Shown here: positions 1 through 7,602 of the stretch, piece after piece
How the letters are laid out: each line of letters begins with the position of its first letter
Numbering within the stretch: the stretch's first letter is position 1
NCBI RefSeq assembly: GCF_013364215.1
Contig: NZ_CP054923.1
Coordinates: 1,612,001 to 1,676,000, forward strand
Reading direction: 5' to 3'
Length of the DNA: 64,000 nt
DNA from: Verrucosispora sp. NA02020
Lineage (GTDB): Bacteria; Actinomycetota; Actinomycetes; Mycobacteriales; Micromonosporaceae
Made by a program: the position numbers and the translations under genes
The notes under the pieces: generated by a model
Told to the model about the DNA's origin: nothing
The model's input: the letters and a program-made list of their open reading frames with translations, nothing else
Database searches by the model: none

Positions 1-697
1 AGTAGTCGAGAGCCGCCTCGCCGTCCATCTTCTGCGGACCGGCCTGGAACGTGCGGAACGGTGGATGGATCGAGGTGAACTGCTTCTCCGAGTTCACCTC
101 GATGCCGCCGAGCGCGTCGATGATCTCCGTGAAACCGGCGAAGTCGACCATCACCACGTGGTCGATGCGGACCTTGGTGAACTGTTCCACGGTCTGCACC
201 ATGAGCGGCACCCCACCCCACGCGTACGCGGCATTGATCTTCGCGTCGCGACCGCCGCGTCCCTCCGCGGAGCGTGGCACGGCGACCCAGGTGTCGCGGG
301 GGATGGAGATGAGCTGGGCGCTGGAGCGGTCCTTCGGCAGGTGGGCCAGGATGATGGTGTCCGTGCGAGAACCGCCGGTGCTCTCCGGATCGCGCGAGTC
401 GCTGCCGAGCACCAGAATGTTGAGCGCGTCGGTGGCGACCACCTCGGGCCGGGTCTCCGCCGGTACGCCGTCGAAGGCGTCGACCCGCTCGATGTCCGAC
501 TCGACCGACTTCAGATAGAAGCCTGCGGCCACCATGCCCCCGGCACCGACCAGCACCAGCACCAGCACGCTGATCAGGGTGATCCGCAGCCATCGGCGAC
601 GCGGTCTGCCGGCGGTCGTCGGCTCCGGCCCGTCGGTGCCTCCCGCAGGCGGGTTCTCCGCCGGGGAGACGGTCCCGGCCTGCTCTCCACTCGACAT
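1..697 (-). CDS. LytR-CpsA-Psr (LCP) family cell-wall polymer ligase, C-terminus outside window
   Basis: Reads leftward from ATG at 697 and runs off the window, so only the first 232 residues are visible. The N-terminus is a proline-rich cytoplasmic tail, then a basic stretch and one membrane segment (about residues 35-60, rich in L and V). The LCP fold follows: NILVLGSDSRD, SRTDTIILAHLPKDR, ISIPRDTWV, then INAAYAWGG and VDFAGFTEIIDALGGIEV. These arginine/aspartate motifs bind the polyprenyl pyrophosphate of lipid-linked glycopolymers; the family transfers teichoic acid-like or arabinogalactan-type polymers to peptidoglycan outside the membrane. Substrate is unknown. A divergent methyltransferase starts 115 nt away. 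The family call is firm. Confidence 0.9.
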   Translation of the reverse strand, partial: MSSGEQAGTVSPAENPPAGGTDGPEPTTAGRPRRRWLRITLISVLVLVLVGAGGMVAAGFYLKSVESDIERVDAFDGVPAETRPEVVATDALNILVLGSDSRDPESTGGSRTDTIILAHLPKDRSSAQLISIPRDTWVAVPRSAEGRGGRDAKINAAYAWGGVPLMVQTVEQFTKVRIDHVVMVDFAGFTEIIDALGGIEVNSEKQFTSIHPPFRTFQAGPQKMDGEAALDY

Positions 698-811
698 GGC
701 GGAGATGCTACTGATTTCACGTTCTCGGGGAATCCCCGGCCGGTGCCGAATTTCGCCTGGCCGTCCCGTCGTGTCCCCCACACGTTCCCGTCAGTCTGAT
801 ACAACCCAGCC

Positions 812-1645
812 GTGGACGCCGTCAAGCTGCGTCGGGCCATCGCCCGTACCCGCCTCGCACCCGTTGCCGCCTTCCCGAAACGACTGGTCGCGGTCGCCCG
901 TCATGACGCCCGGGTGCTCCGTACCTCGGTCCGCTGGTTGGTGGCCTCCCGGGAGCACCACAACTACACGTACGAGCTGACCAAGCTCAGCCGCAGCCAC
1001 CTCGCCTGGTTCGTCAGCGTGGTCTGCGACCTGCCGGTGCGGCAGGTGCGCGGTTACCTGAAGGAGATCGAGTCGGACGACGCGCTGCGGCAGCACATCT
1101 CCTCGGCCACCGCCGGTGCGGCCCGTCGCGGGCTGGCCGACACGCAGGTCCGGTACGCCCGCCGGATCGGCTGGTACGCGATCGTCCGTGCCCGCAAGCC
1201 GACGCACATCGTGGAGACCGGCGTGGACAAGGGGCTGGGCAGTTGCGTACTCGCCGCCGCTCTGCTGCGCAACGCCGCCGAGGGCCACCCCGGCCGGGTC
1301 AGCTCGATCGACATCAACCCGGAGGCCGGCTACCTGGCCCGGGTCGCGCCCTGGTCGGAGGTGATCGACCTGGTCGTCGGCGACTCCGTCGAGTCGATCG
1401 GCGCCCTGGACCGGCCGGTCGACCTGTTCCTGCACGACAGCGACCACCGCCGCGCCTACGAGAAGCGCGAGTTCGACGCCGTCGAGTCGAAGCTGGCACC
1501 GGAGGCGATGCTGCTCACCGACAACGTCACGCACACCACCGTGCTGGCCGACCACGCCGAGCGGACCGGCCGTCGGTTCCTCGCCTACCGGGAGACGCCG
1601 GTCGACCACTGGTACCCCGGCGACGGCATCGGGGTGGCATGGTGA
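812..1645 (+). CDS. class I SAM-dependent methyltransferase (Methyltransf_24 type)
   Basis: Protein of 277 aa starting at GTG. The first 110 residues are basic and helical, with no signal peptide. A Rossmann methyltransferase core follows: HIVETGVDKGLGSCVLAAAL is the SAM-binding glycine motif I, VSSIDINPEAG supplies the acidic ribose-binding residue, and VDLFLHDSDHRRAYEKREF fits the motif IV region typical of Methyltransf_24 enzymes. This family acts on small molecules or sugars; nothing here identifies the acceptor. It ends 4 nt before the MOSC gene, so the two are probably co-transcribed. It is divergent from the LCP ligase, which may hint at a surface-polymer role, but that is only inference. 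Confidence 0.8.
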   Translation: MDAVKLRRAIARTRLAPVAAFPKRLVAVARHDARVLRTSVRWLVASREHHNYTYELTKLSRSHLAWFVSVVCDLPVRQVRGYLKEIESDDALRQHISSATAGAARRGLADTQVRYARRIGWYAIVRARKPTHIVETGVDKGLGSCVLAAALLRNAAEGHPGRVSSIDINPEAGYLARVAPWSEVIDLVVGDSVESIGALDRPVDLFLHDSDHRRAYEKREFDAVESKLAPEAMLLTDNVTHTTVLADHAERTGRRFLAYRETPVDHWYPGDGIGVAW

Positions 1646-1649
1646 CCGG

Positions 1650-2468
1650 GTGCGGTTGACCGAGATCAACACCTATCCGATCAAGGGCTGTCGGGGGATC
1701 GGCCACGCCGAGGTCGGGGTGGCGCCGTGGGGCCTCGACGGCGACCGGCGCTGGATGGTCGTGGACGCCGAGGGCGTCGGCGTCACCCAGCGCGAGGACA
1801 CCTCGCTGGTCCGGGTGCACGCCCGGCCCGGACCCGACGGGCTGCTGCTGCGCGCCGAGGGGCAGCCCGACCTGTCGGTGCCCGAGCCGGTCGGCGTCGA
1901 CCCGGTGCCGGTGCGCACCTTCCGCCGTCGGGTGCTGCGGGTCGACGCGCTTCCCGCCGGCCCGGCCGCCGACGCGTGGTGCAGCGCGGTGCTGGACCGG
2001 CCGGTCCGGCTGGTCTGGCTGGCCGAGCCGACCCGGCACATCGAACCGGGCCGCAAGAAGCACGACCCGGGCGACCGGGTCAGCTTCGCCGACGCGTACC
2101 CGGTGCTGCTGACCAGCACCACGTCGCTGGCCGCGCTCGGCGACTGGCTGACCGAGGCGGGCGCGGAACCGGTGCCGATGACCCGGTTCCGTCCCAACCT
2201 GGTCGTCGACGGCGCACCCGCCTGGGCGGAGGACGGCTGGGAGGGGAGGCCGCTGCGGATCGGCGGTGTCGCGTTCCGCGCCGCCGGCCCGTCGGCCCGC
2301 TGCCTGGTCACCACCACCGACCAGGAGACCGGGGTACGCGGCCGGGAACCGTTGCGCACCCTCGCCCGGCACCGCAACATCGGCCGCCAGTTGCTGTTCG
2401 GGCTGAACGTCGTACCGGTGGAGTCCGGCCGGCTCACCGTCGGTGACCAGGTGGAACCGGCCGGTTGA
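1650..2468 (+). CDS. MOSC domain-containing protein
   Basis: Protein of 272 aa with a GTG start 4 nt after the methyltransferase stop. The N-terminal beta-barrel region begins RLTEINTYPIKGCRGI, the usual MOSC_N opening, and includes LDGDRRWMVVD. The C-terminal MOSC domain carries DAYPVLLTSTTSL, MTRFRPNLVVDG and CLVTTTDQETG. In related mARC/YcbX proteins this conserved cysteine (about residue 216) ligates a molybdenum cofactor and supports reduction of N-hydroxylated compounds. Length matches the standalone bacterial family. No flavodoxin or ferredoxin partner lies next to it, so the electron donor is unknown. Family assignment is secure and substrate is not. Confidence 0.85.
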   Translation: MRLTEINTYPIKGCRGIGHAEVGVAPWGLDGDRRWMVVDAEGVGVTQREDTSLVRVHARPGPDGLLLRAEGQPDLSVPEPVGVDPVPVRTFRRRVLRVDALPAGPAADAWCSAVLDRPVRLVWLAEPTRHIEPGRKKHDPGDRVSFADAYPVLLTSTTSLAALGDWLTEAGAEPVPMTRFRPNLVVDGAPAWAEDGWEGRPLRIGGVAFRAAGPSARCLVTTTDQETGVRGREPLRTLARHRNIGRQLLFGLNVVPVESGRLTVGDQVEPAG

Positions 2469-2557
2469 GGCGTGTCGACCGGCCCCGCTGATCTTCGTCT
2501 TAGCTTTCGCTTAGGTGGCTTGTCCGATCCGGTGGCCGTCCGGCAACATCGGTCCGC

Positions 2558-3580
2558 GTGACCGACGGAACCGACGGCCCCGCCGACCGAGCCCGCACCC
2601 GGCGTCCGAAGCTGGGCCGTTGGCTGGCCGGTGGGGCCGTGGCGACACTCGCCACCGTTCTCGGCCTGACCCTCGCCCTGCGCTCGGGTGCCGCACCCGC
2701 CTGCGCCGCACCGCCCCGCGCCGCCGCCCCGGTCGCCGCCGCCCCGGTCGCCGCCGCGCTGCTCGCCCCGCCCGCCGCCGGCACCCTCAACAAGGGGAAG
2801 TCGACCTTCTACGACTCCAAGGGCGAGGGCGGCAACTGCTCCTACCCGTCCGCCCCCGCCGACCGTCTCTACGTCGCCCTCGGCCCCAGCGAGTACGCCG
2901 GCGGCGCGGGCTGCGGCGGCTACCTCGACGTGACCGGGCCCAAGGGCAAGGTCCGTGTCATGATCATGGACCAGTGCCCGGAGTGCGCGCCCGGCCACAT
3001 CGACCTGTCCCGGGAGGCGTTCGCCCGGATCGCCGACCCGGTGCAGGGCATCGTGAACGTCAGCTACCGCCTGGTGGTCGACCCGCCGTTGGCCGGCCCG
3101 CTCAGCTTCCGGATCAAGGAAGGCGCGTCGCAGTACTGGTTCGCCGTGCTGGTCGCCGGACACGGCAACCCGCTGCGCGCGGTCGAGGTGCGTCAGGGCA
3201 GCTCGGGCGGCTGGCGCACGGCCACTCGGGAGAGCTACAACTACTGGCTGATCGACTCCGGTGCCGGTCCCGGGCCGTACCAGATCCGGGTGACCGACAC
3301 GCGCGAACACCGGGTGACCGCCACCGGCATCCGGATGGCTCCCGGCCAGGTCCAGCGCTCCACCGTCCGGATGTACGGCGGCACGAGCGGCGGTACGACC
3401 ACCACCTCCCGGTCACCGTCGGCCAGTCCGAAACCGCGCGCCAGCGCCACCGGAAGCCCGACCCCGTCCGTCTCGACCACCCCGTCGGCCGAGACGGCGA
3501 CCCCGGCCGCACCGACCAGCGACCCGGCCGACCTGCCGCCCGTTCCGGTGGCCGCCACGTCGCCCGGCTGCGGTTCCTGA
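2558..3580 (+). CDS. secreted expansin (EXLX1)-like protein
   Basis: Protein of 340 aa from GTG at 2558. A cytoplasmic arginine-rich start precedes a signal-anchor or signal peptide (about residues 20-45) and a long Ala/Pro linker. From about residue 76 it matches bacterial expansins: GKSTFYDS, GGAGCGGYLDV and MIMDQCPECAPGHIDLSREAF form the double-psi barrel D1 domain, with Asp138 in the MDQC motif equivalent to the essential Asp of EXLX1. A D2 cellulose-binding-like beta-sandwich follows, with aromatic YWFAVLV and YNYWLID. The Thr/Ser/Pro-rich tail after residue 280 is probably a wall-spanning linker. Such proteins loosen cellulose or peptidoglycan networks without hydrolysis. Confidence 0.85.
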   Translation: MTDGTDGPADRARTRRPKLGRWLAGGAVATLATVLGLTLALRSGAAPACAAPPRAAAPVAAAPVAAALLAPPAAGTLNKGKSTFYDSKGEGGNCSYPSAPADRLYVALGPSEYAGGAGCGGYLDVTGPKGKVRVMIMDQCPECAPGHIDLSREAFARIADPVQGIVNVSYRLVVDPPLAGPLSFRIKEGASQYWFAVLVAGHGNPLRAVEVRQGSSGGWRTATRESYNYWLIDSGAGPGPYQIRVTDTREHRVTATGIRMAPGQVQRSTVRMYGGTSGGTTTTSRSPSASPKPRASATGSPTPSVSTTPSAETATPAAPTSDPADLPPVPVAATSPGCGS

Positions 3581-3600
3581 CGACCCGCTCGCCGGCAGCG

Positions 3601-4149
3601 CTAGCCGGTCGGGTCGGGCGTCAACCCGAGCCACATCAGGATCTCGTCGCGGTCGTCGCCGGGGCCGACCCGCAGCGCTGCGGGCCAGCGGCCCACCTCG
3701 CGGTAGCCGAGTCGCCGATAGAACCGGTCCAGTCCCAGCCCGTCCCGCACCGTCACGTGCAGGGCCGCCAGCCCCAGGACCCGGCCCACCCGCTCGGCCT
3801 CGCGCATCAGCGCCTCGCCGAGCCCACGCCCCTGCGTGTCCGGGTGCACCATCACGCGGGTGAGCACCCGCAGGTGCGTCTTCAGGTGGAACCGGGGGTC
3901 GGTGAAGATGGCCATCGCGACCAGCCGGTCACCGTCGTACCCCACCAGCAGGCGGTCCGGCCCGTCCGCGATCCCGGCCAGCGTCGGGTCGGCGATGGTG
4001 CGGACATGGTCGGCGGTGACCGGGGCGACGAAGCCGACCGCCCCGCCCGCGTTGGTGACGTCGACCCAGAGCGCGACGATCCGGGTACGCAGATCGGGGG
4101 TCAGCTCGGGATCCAGGACGAAGCGCAGACTCACGGTGCCCATCGTCAT
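3601..4149 (-). CDS. GNAT family N-acetyltransferase
   Basis: Protein of 182 aa, soluble. The GNAT fold is evident from LLVGYDGDRLVAMAIF (beta strands 2-3), LRVLTRVMVHPDTQGRGLGEAL (beta 4 and the acetyl-CoA pyrophosphate loop Q-x-x-G-x-G/A) and LALHVTVRDGLGLDRFYRRLGY (beta 5-alpha 4). The substrate cannot be predicted. ATG at 4149 is used; the ATG two codons later is an alternative. It ends 21 nt from the end of the convergent expansin gene, and tRNA-Leu lies upstream, so it is probably a single-gene unit. Confidence 0.8.
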   Translation of the reverse strand: MTMGTVSLRFVLDPELTPDLRTRIVALWVDVTNAGGAVGFVAPVTADHVRTIADPTLAGIADGPDRLLVGYDGDRLVAMAIFTDPRFHLKTHLRVLTRVMVHPDTQGRGLGEALMREAERVGRVLGLAALHVTVRDGLGLDRFYRRLGYREVGRWPAALRVGPGDDRDEILMWLGLTPDPTG

Positions 4150-4201
4150 CGAACCGCACCCCGATCACCTGCGATCGTGACCAAGGCGACGGATCGGTCG
4201 G

Positions 4202-4284
4202 TGCGGGAGGGGGGATTCGAACCCCCACGTCCTTTCGGACACAGGTTCCTAAGACCTGCGCGGCTGCCCTTACGCCACTCCCGC
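4202..4284 (-). tRNA. tRNA-Leu (anticodon UAG)
   Basis: Read on the minus strand, the acceptor arms GCGGGAG and CTCCCGC pair fully, the anticodon stem CAGGT/ACCTG encloses the loop CTTAGGA with anticodon TAG, and the T arm has GTTCGAATC. A long variable arm (GTCC-GAAA-GGAC) marks it as class II, as expected for leucine. The discriminator base is A and no CCA is encoded. Confidence 0.95.
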
Positions 4285-4338
4285 CAGCGAGACAGAGTCT
4301 AGAGCGTCGCGCCGGGACCGTGTCGAGTCGGCGCAGCG

Positions 4339-4815
4339 TCAGTCCAGGCCGAGATCGCGGCGGAGCTTGGCGACGTGGCCGGTGGCCTTGACGTTGTAGA
4401 GCGCCCGCTCGATCTTGCCGTTCTCGTCGATGACGAACGTCGAGCGGATCACCCCGGTCACCGTACGGCCGTAGGACTGCTTCTCGCCGTACGCCCCGTA
4501 CGCGGTCAGCACCGACTTGTCGGTGTCGGCGACCAGCGGGAAGGTGATCGCGTCGCGCTCGCGGAACGTGGCCAGCTTCTCCGGCTTGTCCGGCGAGATG
4601 CCGATCACCTCGTAGCCGGCGGCCTGGAGCGAGGCGAGCGAGTCACGGAAATCGCAGGCCTGCTTGGTGCAGCCGGGGGTCATCGCGGTCGGGTAGGCGT
4701 ACAGGATGACCTTGCGGCCGCGCAGGTCGGCCAGGGTGAGCTGCCCTCCGGTGTCGGTGGGGAGGGTGAACTCGGGTGCCGCGTCACCGGCGGCGAGACG
4801 AGCGGGTGCGGTCAT
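4339..4815 (-). CDS. bcp: thioredoxin-dependent peroxiredoxin, Bcp/PrxQ subfamily
   Basis: Protein of 158 aa, full length for Bcp. It contains APEFTLPTDTGG at the N-terminus and the catalytic segment TPGCTKQACDFRDS. The first cysteine (about residue 49) is peroxidatic; the second, five residues later, is the resolving cysteine of the Bcp/PrxQ alpha-helix-2 type. Later FVIDENGKIERAL is the usual thioredoxin-fold closing strand. It reduces hydrogen peroxide and alkyl hydroperoxides in the cytoplasm using thioredoxin. It stands alone between tRNA-Leu and a divergent metal-uptake operon, and the Nur-like box lies between them. Confidence 0.93.
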   Translation of the reverse strand: MTAPARLAAGDAAPEFTLPTDTGGQLTLADLRGRKVILYAYPTAMTPGCTKQACDFRDSLASLQAAGYEVIGISPDKPEKLATFRERDAITFPLVADTDKSVLTAYGAYGEKQSYGRTVTGVIRSTFVIDENGKIERALYNVKATGHVAKLRRDLGLD

Positions 4816-4877
4816 GGCACGACCCTACCGCCGTGCCGTGCCGACCCGGTCGGCACGCCGCACCCGTGATCACCCTC

Positions 4878-4894
4878 TTGCCAGGTATTGGCAA
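4878..4894. promoter_or_regulatory. Nur-like (Fur family) operator upstream of MNQO metal transporter
   Basis: A perfect inverted repeat TTGCCA-N5-TGGCAA sits 69 nt before the chosen nikM/cbiM start. Its outer bases (TTGC, nine bases, GCAA) fit the 17-bp Nur box reported for the nickel-uptake regulator of Streptomyces, tTGCaa-N5-ttGCAA. Zur and Fur boxes of actinomycetes are different. This supports nickel-responsive repression of the operon, or of the divergent bcp gene, by inference. Confidence 0.6.
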
Positions 4895-4962
4895 CAGCCT
4901 ATGTCGGGAAATACGCTCACCTCTGCCGGCGAGCGTGGGCCCGCCGTCACGTGGGAGGTCAC

Positions 4963-5679
4963 GTGGAAACCCTGGCCATGCACATCTCCAACGGAATCAT
5001 CAACGGCCCGGTGGCGGCGGCCTTCGGGGTGCTGGCGCTGGCGGCGATGGCGTTCTGCGTCCGGCGCGGACGACAGGACCTGGACGACCGCCTCGCGCCG
5101 ATGGCCGGTCTGGTCGCCGCGTTCATCTTCGCCGTGCAGATGCTCAACTTCCCGATCTTCATCGGGGGAGTCAGCGGCCACCTGCTCGGCGGTGCGCTCG
5201 CCGCCATGCTGGTCGGTCCCTGGGTCGGCGCGCTCTGCGTGGCGGTGGTGCTGGCGGTGCAGGCACTGGTCTTCGGTGACGGCGGCGTGGCGATGCTCGG
5301 GCTCAACGTCACCAACATGGCGGTCGTCGGCATCGCGGTGGCGTACCTGACGATCGCGCTCCTGCTGCGGGTGCTGCCGCGTACGCCGACCGGGCTGGCG
5401 GTGGCGGCCTTCGTCGCCTCGGTGGTCAGTGTGCTGGTCGCGGCGATGGGCTTCGTGCTGCAGTACCAGCTCGGCGGCACCACCGACCTCGGCGGCAACC
5501 TGGCCGGTCTGGCCGGCACGATGGCCGTCTCCCACCTGCTCATCGGCGTCGGCGAGGGGCTGATCACGGCGACCACCGTGGTCACCGTGGCGAAGGTCCG
5601 ACCCGACCTGGTGTACGCGCTGCGGGCACTGTCGCCGACCGCGTCGAGGTCCGTCCCGGCTACCGGAGGTGTCCGATGA
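4963..5679 (+). CDS. ECF-type nickel/cobalt transporter substrate-binding membrane protein (NikM/CbiM)
   Basis: GTG at 4963 is chosen because GGGAGG ends 4 nt before it; ATG at 4978 is the alternative and gives MHISNGIINGP, the metal-binding N-terminus typical of CbiM (the N-terminal amine and His2 chelate the ion). With the GTG start this motif begins at residue 6, which would be unusual, so 4978 may be the true translation start. Several membrane helices follow; QMLNFPIFIGGVSGHLLGG is a family hallmark. It is the S-component that binds Ni2+ or Co2+ outside. First gene of a four-gene overlapping operon with N, Q and O; the Nur-like box points to nickel. Confidence 0.88.
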   Translation: METLAMHISNGIINGPVAAAFGVLALAAMAFCVRRGRQDLDDRLAPMAGLVAAFIFAVQMLNFPIFIGGVSGHLLGGALAAMLVGPWVGALCVAVVLAVQALVFGDGGVAMLGLNVTNMAVVGIAVAYLTIALLLRVLPRTPTGLAVAAFVASVVSVLVAAMGFVLQYQLGGTTDLGGNLAGLAGTMAVSHLLIGVGEGLITATTVVTVAKVRPDLVYALRALSPTASRSVPATGGVR

Positions 5680-6062
5680 GTACTCGGTCCCGGTCCTTCC
5701 TCGTCGGCGGTCTGCTCGTCGCGCTGCTGCTGGCCGGGCTGGTCAGCAACGTCGCCTCGGCCCACCCCGACGGGCTGGACTCGTCGCTGCGGGAGGGCTG
5801 CGTCTTCGACGCCGACGACGAGATCGTCGGCGGGGACTGCCCGGCGCGGCAGGAGAAGGAGCACGAGATCGGCGGGCCGCTGGCCGACTACGGCATCGCC
5901 GGGCTGGACAACGACGTCGTCTCCACCGGTCTGGCCGGCGTGCTGGGCGTACTGCTCACCTTCGCCGTGGCCGGCGGCGCGTTCTGGCTGGTCCGCCGTC
6001 GTGGCCCGGGGCCGGACGGCGAGGCGGACCGGAACGGCGTCACCGCGTCGGGCCGGGGGTAG
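5676..6062 (+). CDS. PDGLE-domain (NikN/CbiN-like) transporter component
   Basis: Protein of 128 aa whose ATG overlaps the stop of the M gene (ATGA). It has an N-terminal signal-type helix, then HPDGLDSSLREG, a version of the PDGLE signature, an outer loop with EHEIGGPLADYGI, and a second helix (about residues 85-110) with a short basic tail. The PDGLE protein partners M in group II ECF transporters and is needed for metal capture. Two cysteines in the loop (CVFDADDEIVGGDCPA) may form a disulfide or bind metal; that is speculation. Confidence 0.85.
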   Translation: MSTRSRSFLVGGLLVALLLAGLVSNVASAHPDGLDSSLREGCVFDADDEIVGGDCPARQEKEHEIGGPLADYGIAGLDNDVVSTGLAGVLGVLLTFAVAGGAFWLVRRRGPGPDGEADRNGVTASGRG

Positions 6063-6070
6063 CGGCGGGG

Positions 6071-6835
6071 ATGGCTGCCGCGCACGTGCTGTACCGGGAG
6101 TCCGACTCACCGGTGCACCGGCTGCCGCCGGAGGTCAAGATCGCGGCGATGGTGGCGTTCACCGTCGCGGTCGTCGCGACGCCCCGCGTGGCGCTCTGGG
6201 CCTTCGGCGTGTACGCCCTGCTGGTCGCCGCCGTCGCCGCGCTGGCCCGGGTGCCCGCCGGTTGGCTGCTCCTGCGCTCGACGATCGAGCTGCCGTTCGT
6301 GCTGTTCGCGGTCGCGCTGCCGTTCCTCGGCACCGGGGAGCGGGTCGACGTGCTCGGGCTGGCGTTGTCGGTCGACGGGTTGTACGGCGCGGGGAACATC
6401 CTCGCCAAGGGCACCCTGGGCGTGTGGGCGTCGCTGCTGCTGGCCGCGACCACCACCACGCGGGATCTGATCGTCGGGCTGGACCGGCTGCGCTGCCCGC
6501 AGATCCTCACCCAGATCGCCACCTTCATGCTGCGCTACCTGGACGTGCTGGTGGGCGAGGCCCGCCGGATGCGGATCGCCCGGATCTCCCGGGGCGACGA
6601 TCCGCGTTTCCTCTGGCAGGTGCGGGGGTTCGCGGTCGGGGTCGGTGCCTTGTTCCTGCGCGCCTTCGAGCGGGGGGAGCGGGTGTACCTGGCGATGCGT
6701 TCGCGCGGGTACACCGGCCGGATGCCGGTGGTGTGGTCGGGTCCGGGTGCGGCGACGACCGGTCAGTGGCTGCTCGCGGCCACCGTCCCGGTGCTGGCGG
6801 GCACCGTGGCGGCCACCGCCGCCGTGCTGACGTGA
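6071..6835 (+). CDS. energy-coupling factor transporter T component (CbiQ/NikQ)
   Basis: Protein of 254 aa beginning at ATG 6071, 8 nt after the N gene and preceded by GGCGGGG. The N-terminal HRLPPEVKI motif, several hydrophobic helices (about residues 25-130) and the coupling region RRMRIARISRGDDPRF, which has the Ala/Arg-Gly signature of T components, identify it. Another helix ends the protein. The T subunit links the ATPase to the metal-binding M protein. The reading frame is open far upstream, but that part overlaps the N gene and is not expected to be translated. Confidence 0.9.
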   Translation: MAAAHVLYRESDSPVHRLPPEVKIAAMVAFTVAVVATPRVALWAFGVYALLVAAVAALARVPAGWLLLRSTIELPFVLFAVALPFLGTGERVDVLGLALSVDGLYGAGNILAKGTLGVWASLLLAATTTTRDLIVGLDRLRCPQILTQIATFMLRYLDVLVGEARRMRIARISRGDDPRFLWQVRGFAVGVGALFLRAFERGERVYLAMRSRGYTGRMPVVWSGPGAATTGQWLLAATVPVLAGTVAATAAVLT

Positions 6836-7602
6836 CCGCCGGTGGGTCGCCGCCCAGCCTGCACGTGCACGGCGTCCGGTACGCCTACCCGGACGGGCAC
6901 GTCGCGTTGCGCGGTGTCGACCTGACGGTGGCCCGGGGTGAACGGGTGGCCCTGCTCGGCCCGAACGGTGCCGGCAAGACCACGCTGGTGCTGCACCTCA
7001 ACGGGATCCTGGTGCCCACCGAGGGCGGCGTCACCGTGGGCGGTCTGGCGGTCGGTCCGGACCGGGCCACGCTGGCGGAGATCCGCCGCCGGGTCGGCAT
7101 CGTCTTCCAGGACCCGGACGACCAGCTCTTCCTGCCCACCGTGGCCGAGGACGTGGCCTTCGGACCGGCCAACCTCGGGCTGCGCGGCGCGGAACTCACC
7201 GCCCGGGTGGACGAGGCGCTGGCCGCCGTCGGCATGTCGGAGCACCGGGAGCGGACCCCGCACCACCTCTCGTTCGGTCAGCGCCGCCGGGTGGCGGTGG
7301 CCACCGTGCTGGCCATGCGTCCGGAGGTCCTGGTGTTGGACGAGCCCTCGTCCAACCTGGACCCGGCGGCCCGGCGGGAGCTGGCCGTCATCCTGCGGTC
7401 CCTGCCGGTGACGCTGCTGATGGTCACCCACGACCTGCCGTACGCCTACGAACTCTGCGACCGCTCGGTGATCCTGGACGCCGGCCGGATCGTCGCCGAC
7501 GCTCCGACCCCGGCGCTCCTGGCCGACGCGGAGCTGCTGGCGCGGCACCGGCTCGAACTGCCCTATCCGTTCCGCCCCGTCCCGCACCCGGTCAGCGAGT
7601 GA
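6832..7602 (+). CDS. energy-coupling factor ABC transporter ATPase (CbiO/NikO)
   Basis: GTG at 6832 overlaps the stop of the T-component gene (GTGA). Protein of 256 aa with Walker A GPNGAGKTT, Q-loop VFQDPDDQLFLPTV (the DPDDQ form seen in ECF ATPases), signature HLSFGQRRRVAVA (SFGQ in place of SGGQ, common in CbiO/EcfA), Walker B VLVLDEPSS and the switch His in VTHDLPYA. A single ATPase suggests a homodimer, as in cobalt/nickel systems. Last gene of the operon; its 3' end overlaps the convergent membrane-protein gene by 11 nt. Confidence 0.93.
   Translation: MTAGGSPPSLHVHGVRYAYPDGHVALRGVDLTVARGERVALLGPNGAGKTTLVLHLNGILVPTEGGVTVGGLAVGPDRATLAEIRRRVGIVFQDPDDQLFLPTVAEDVAFGPANLGLRGAELTARVDEALAAVGMSEHRERTPHHLSFGQRRRVAVATVLAMRPEVLVLDEPSSNLDPAARRELAVILRSLPVTLLMVTHDLPYAYELCDRSVILDAGRIVADAPTPALLADAELLARHRLELPYPFRPVPHPVSE

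Noticed and set aside
4815..4962. Cobalamin riboswitch upstream of the MNQO operon
   Set aside because: The region is only about 150 nt and lacks a recognisable B12-box; the Nur-like repeat explains regulation better.
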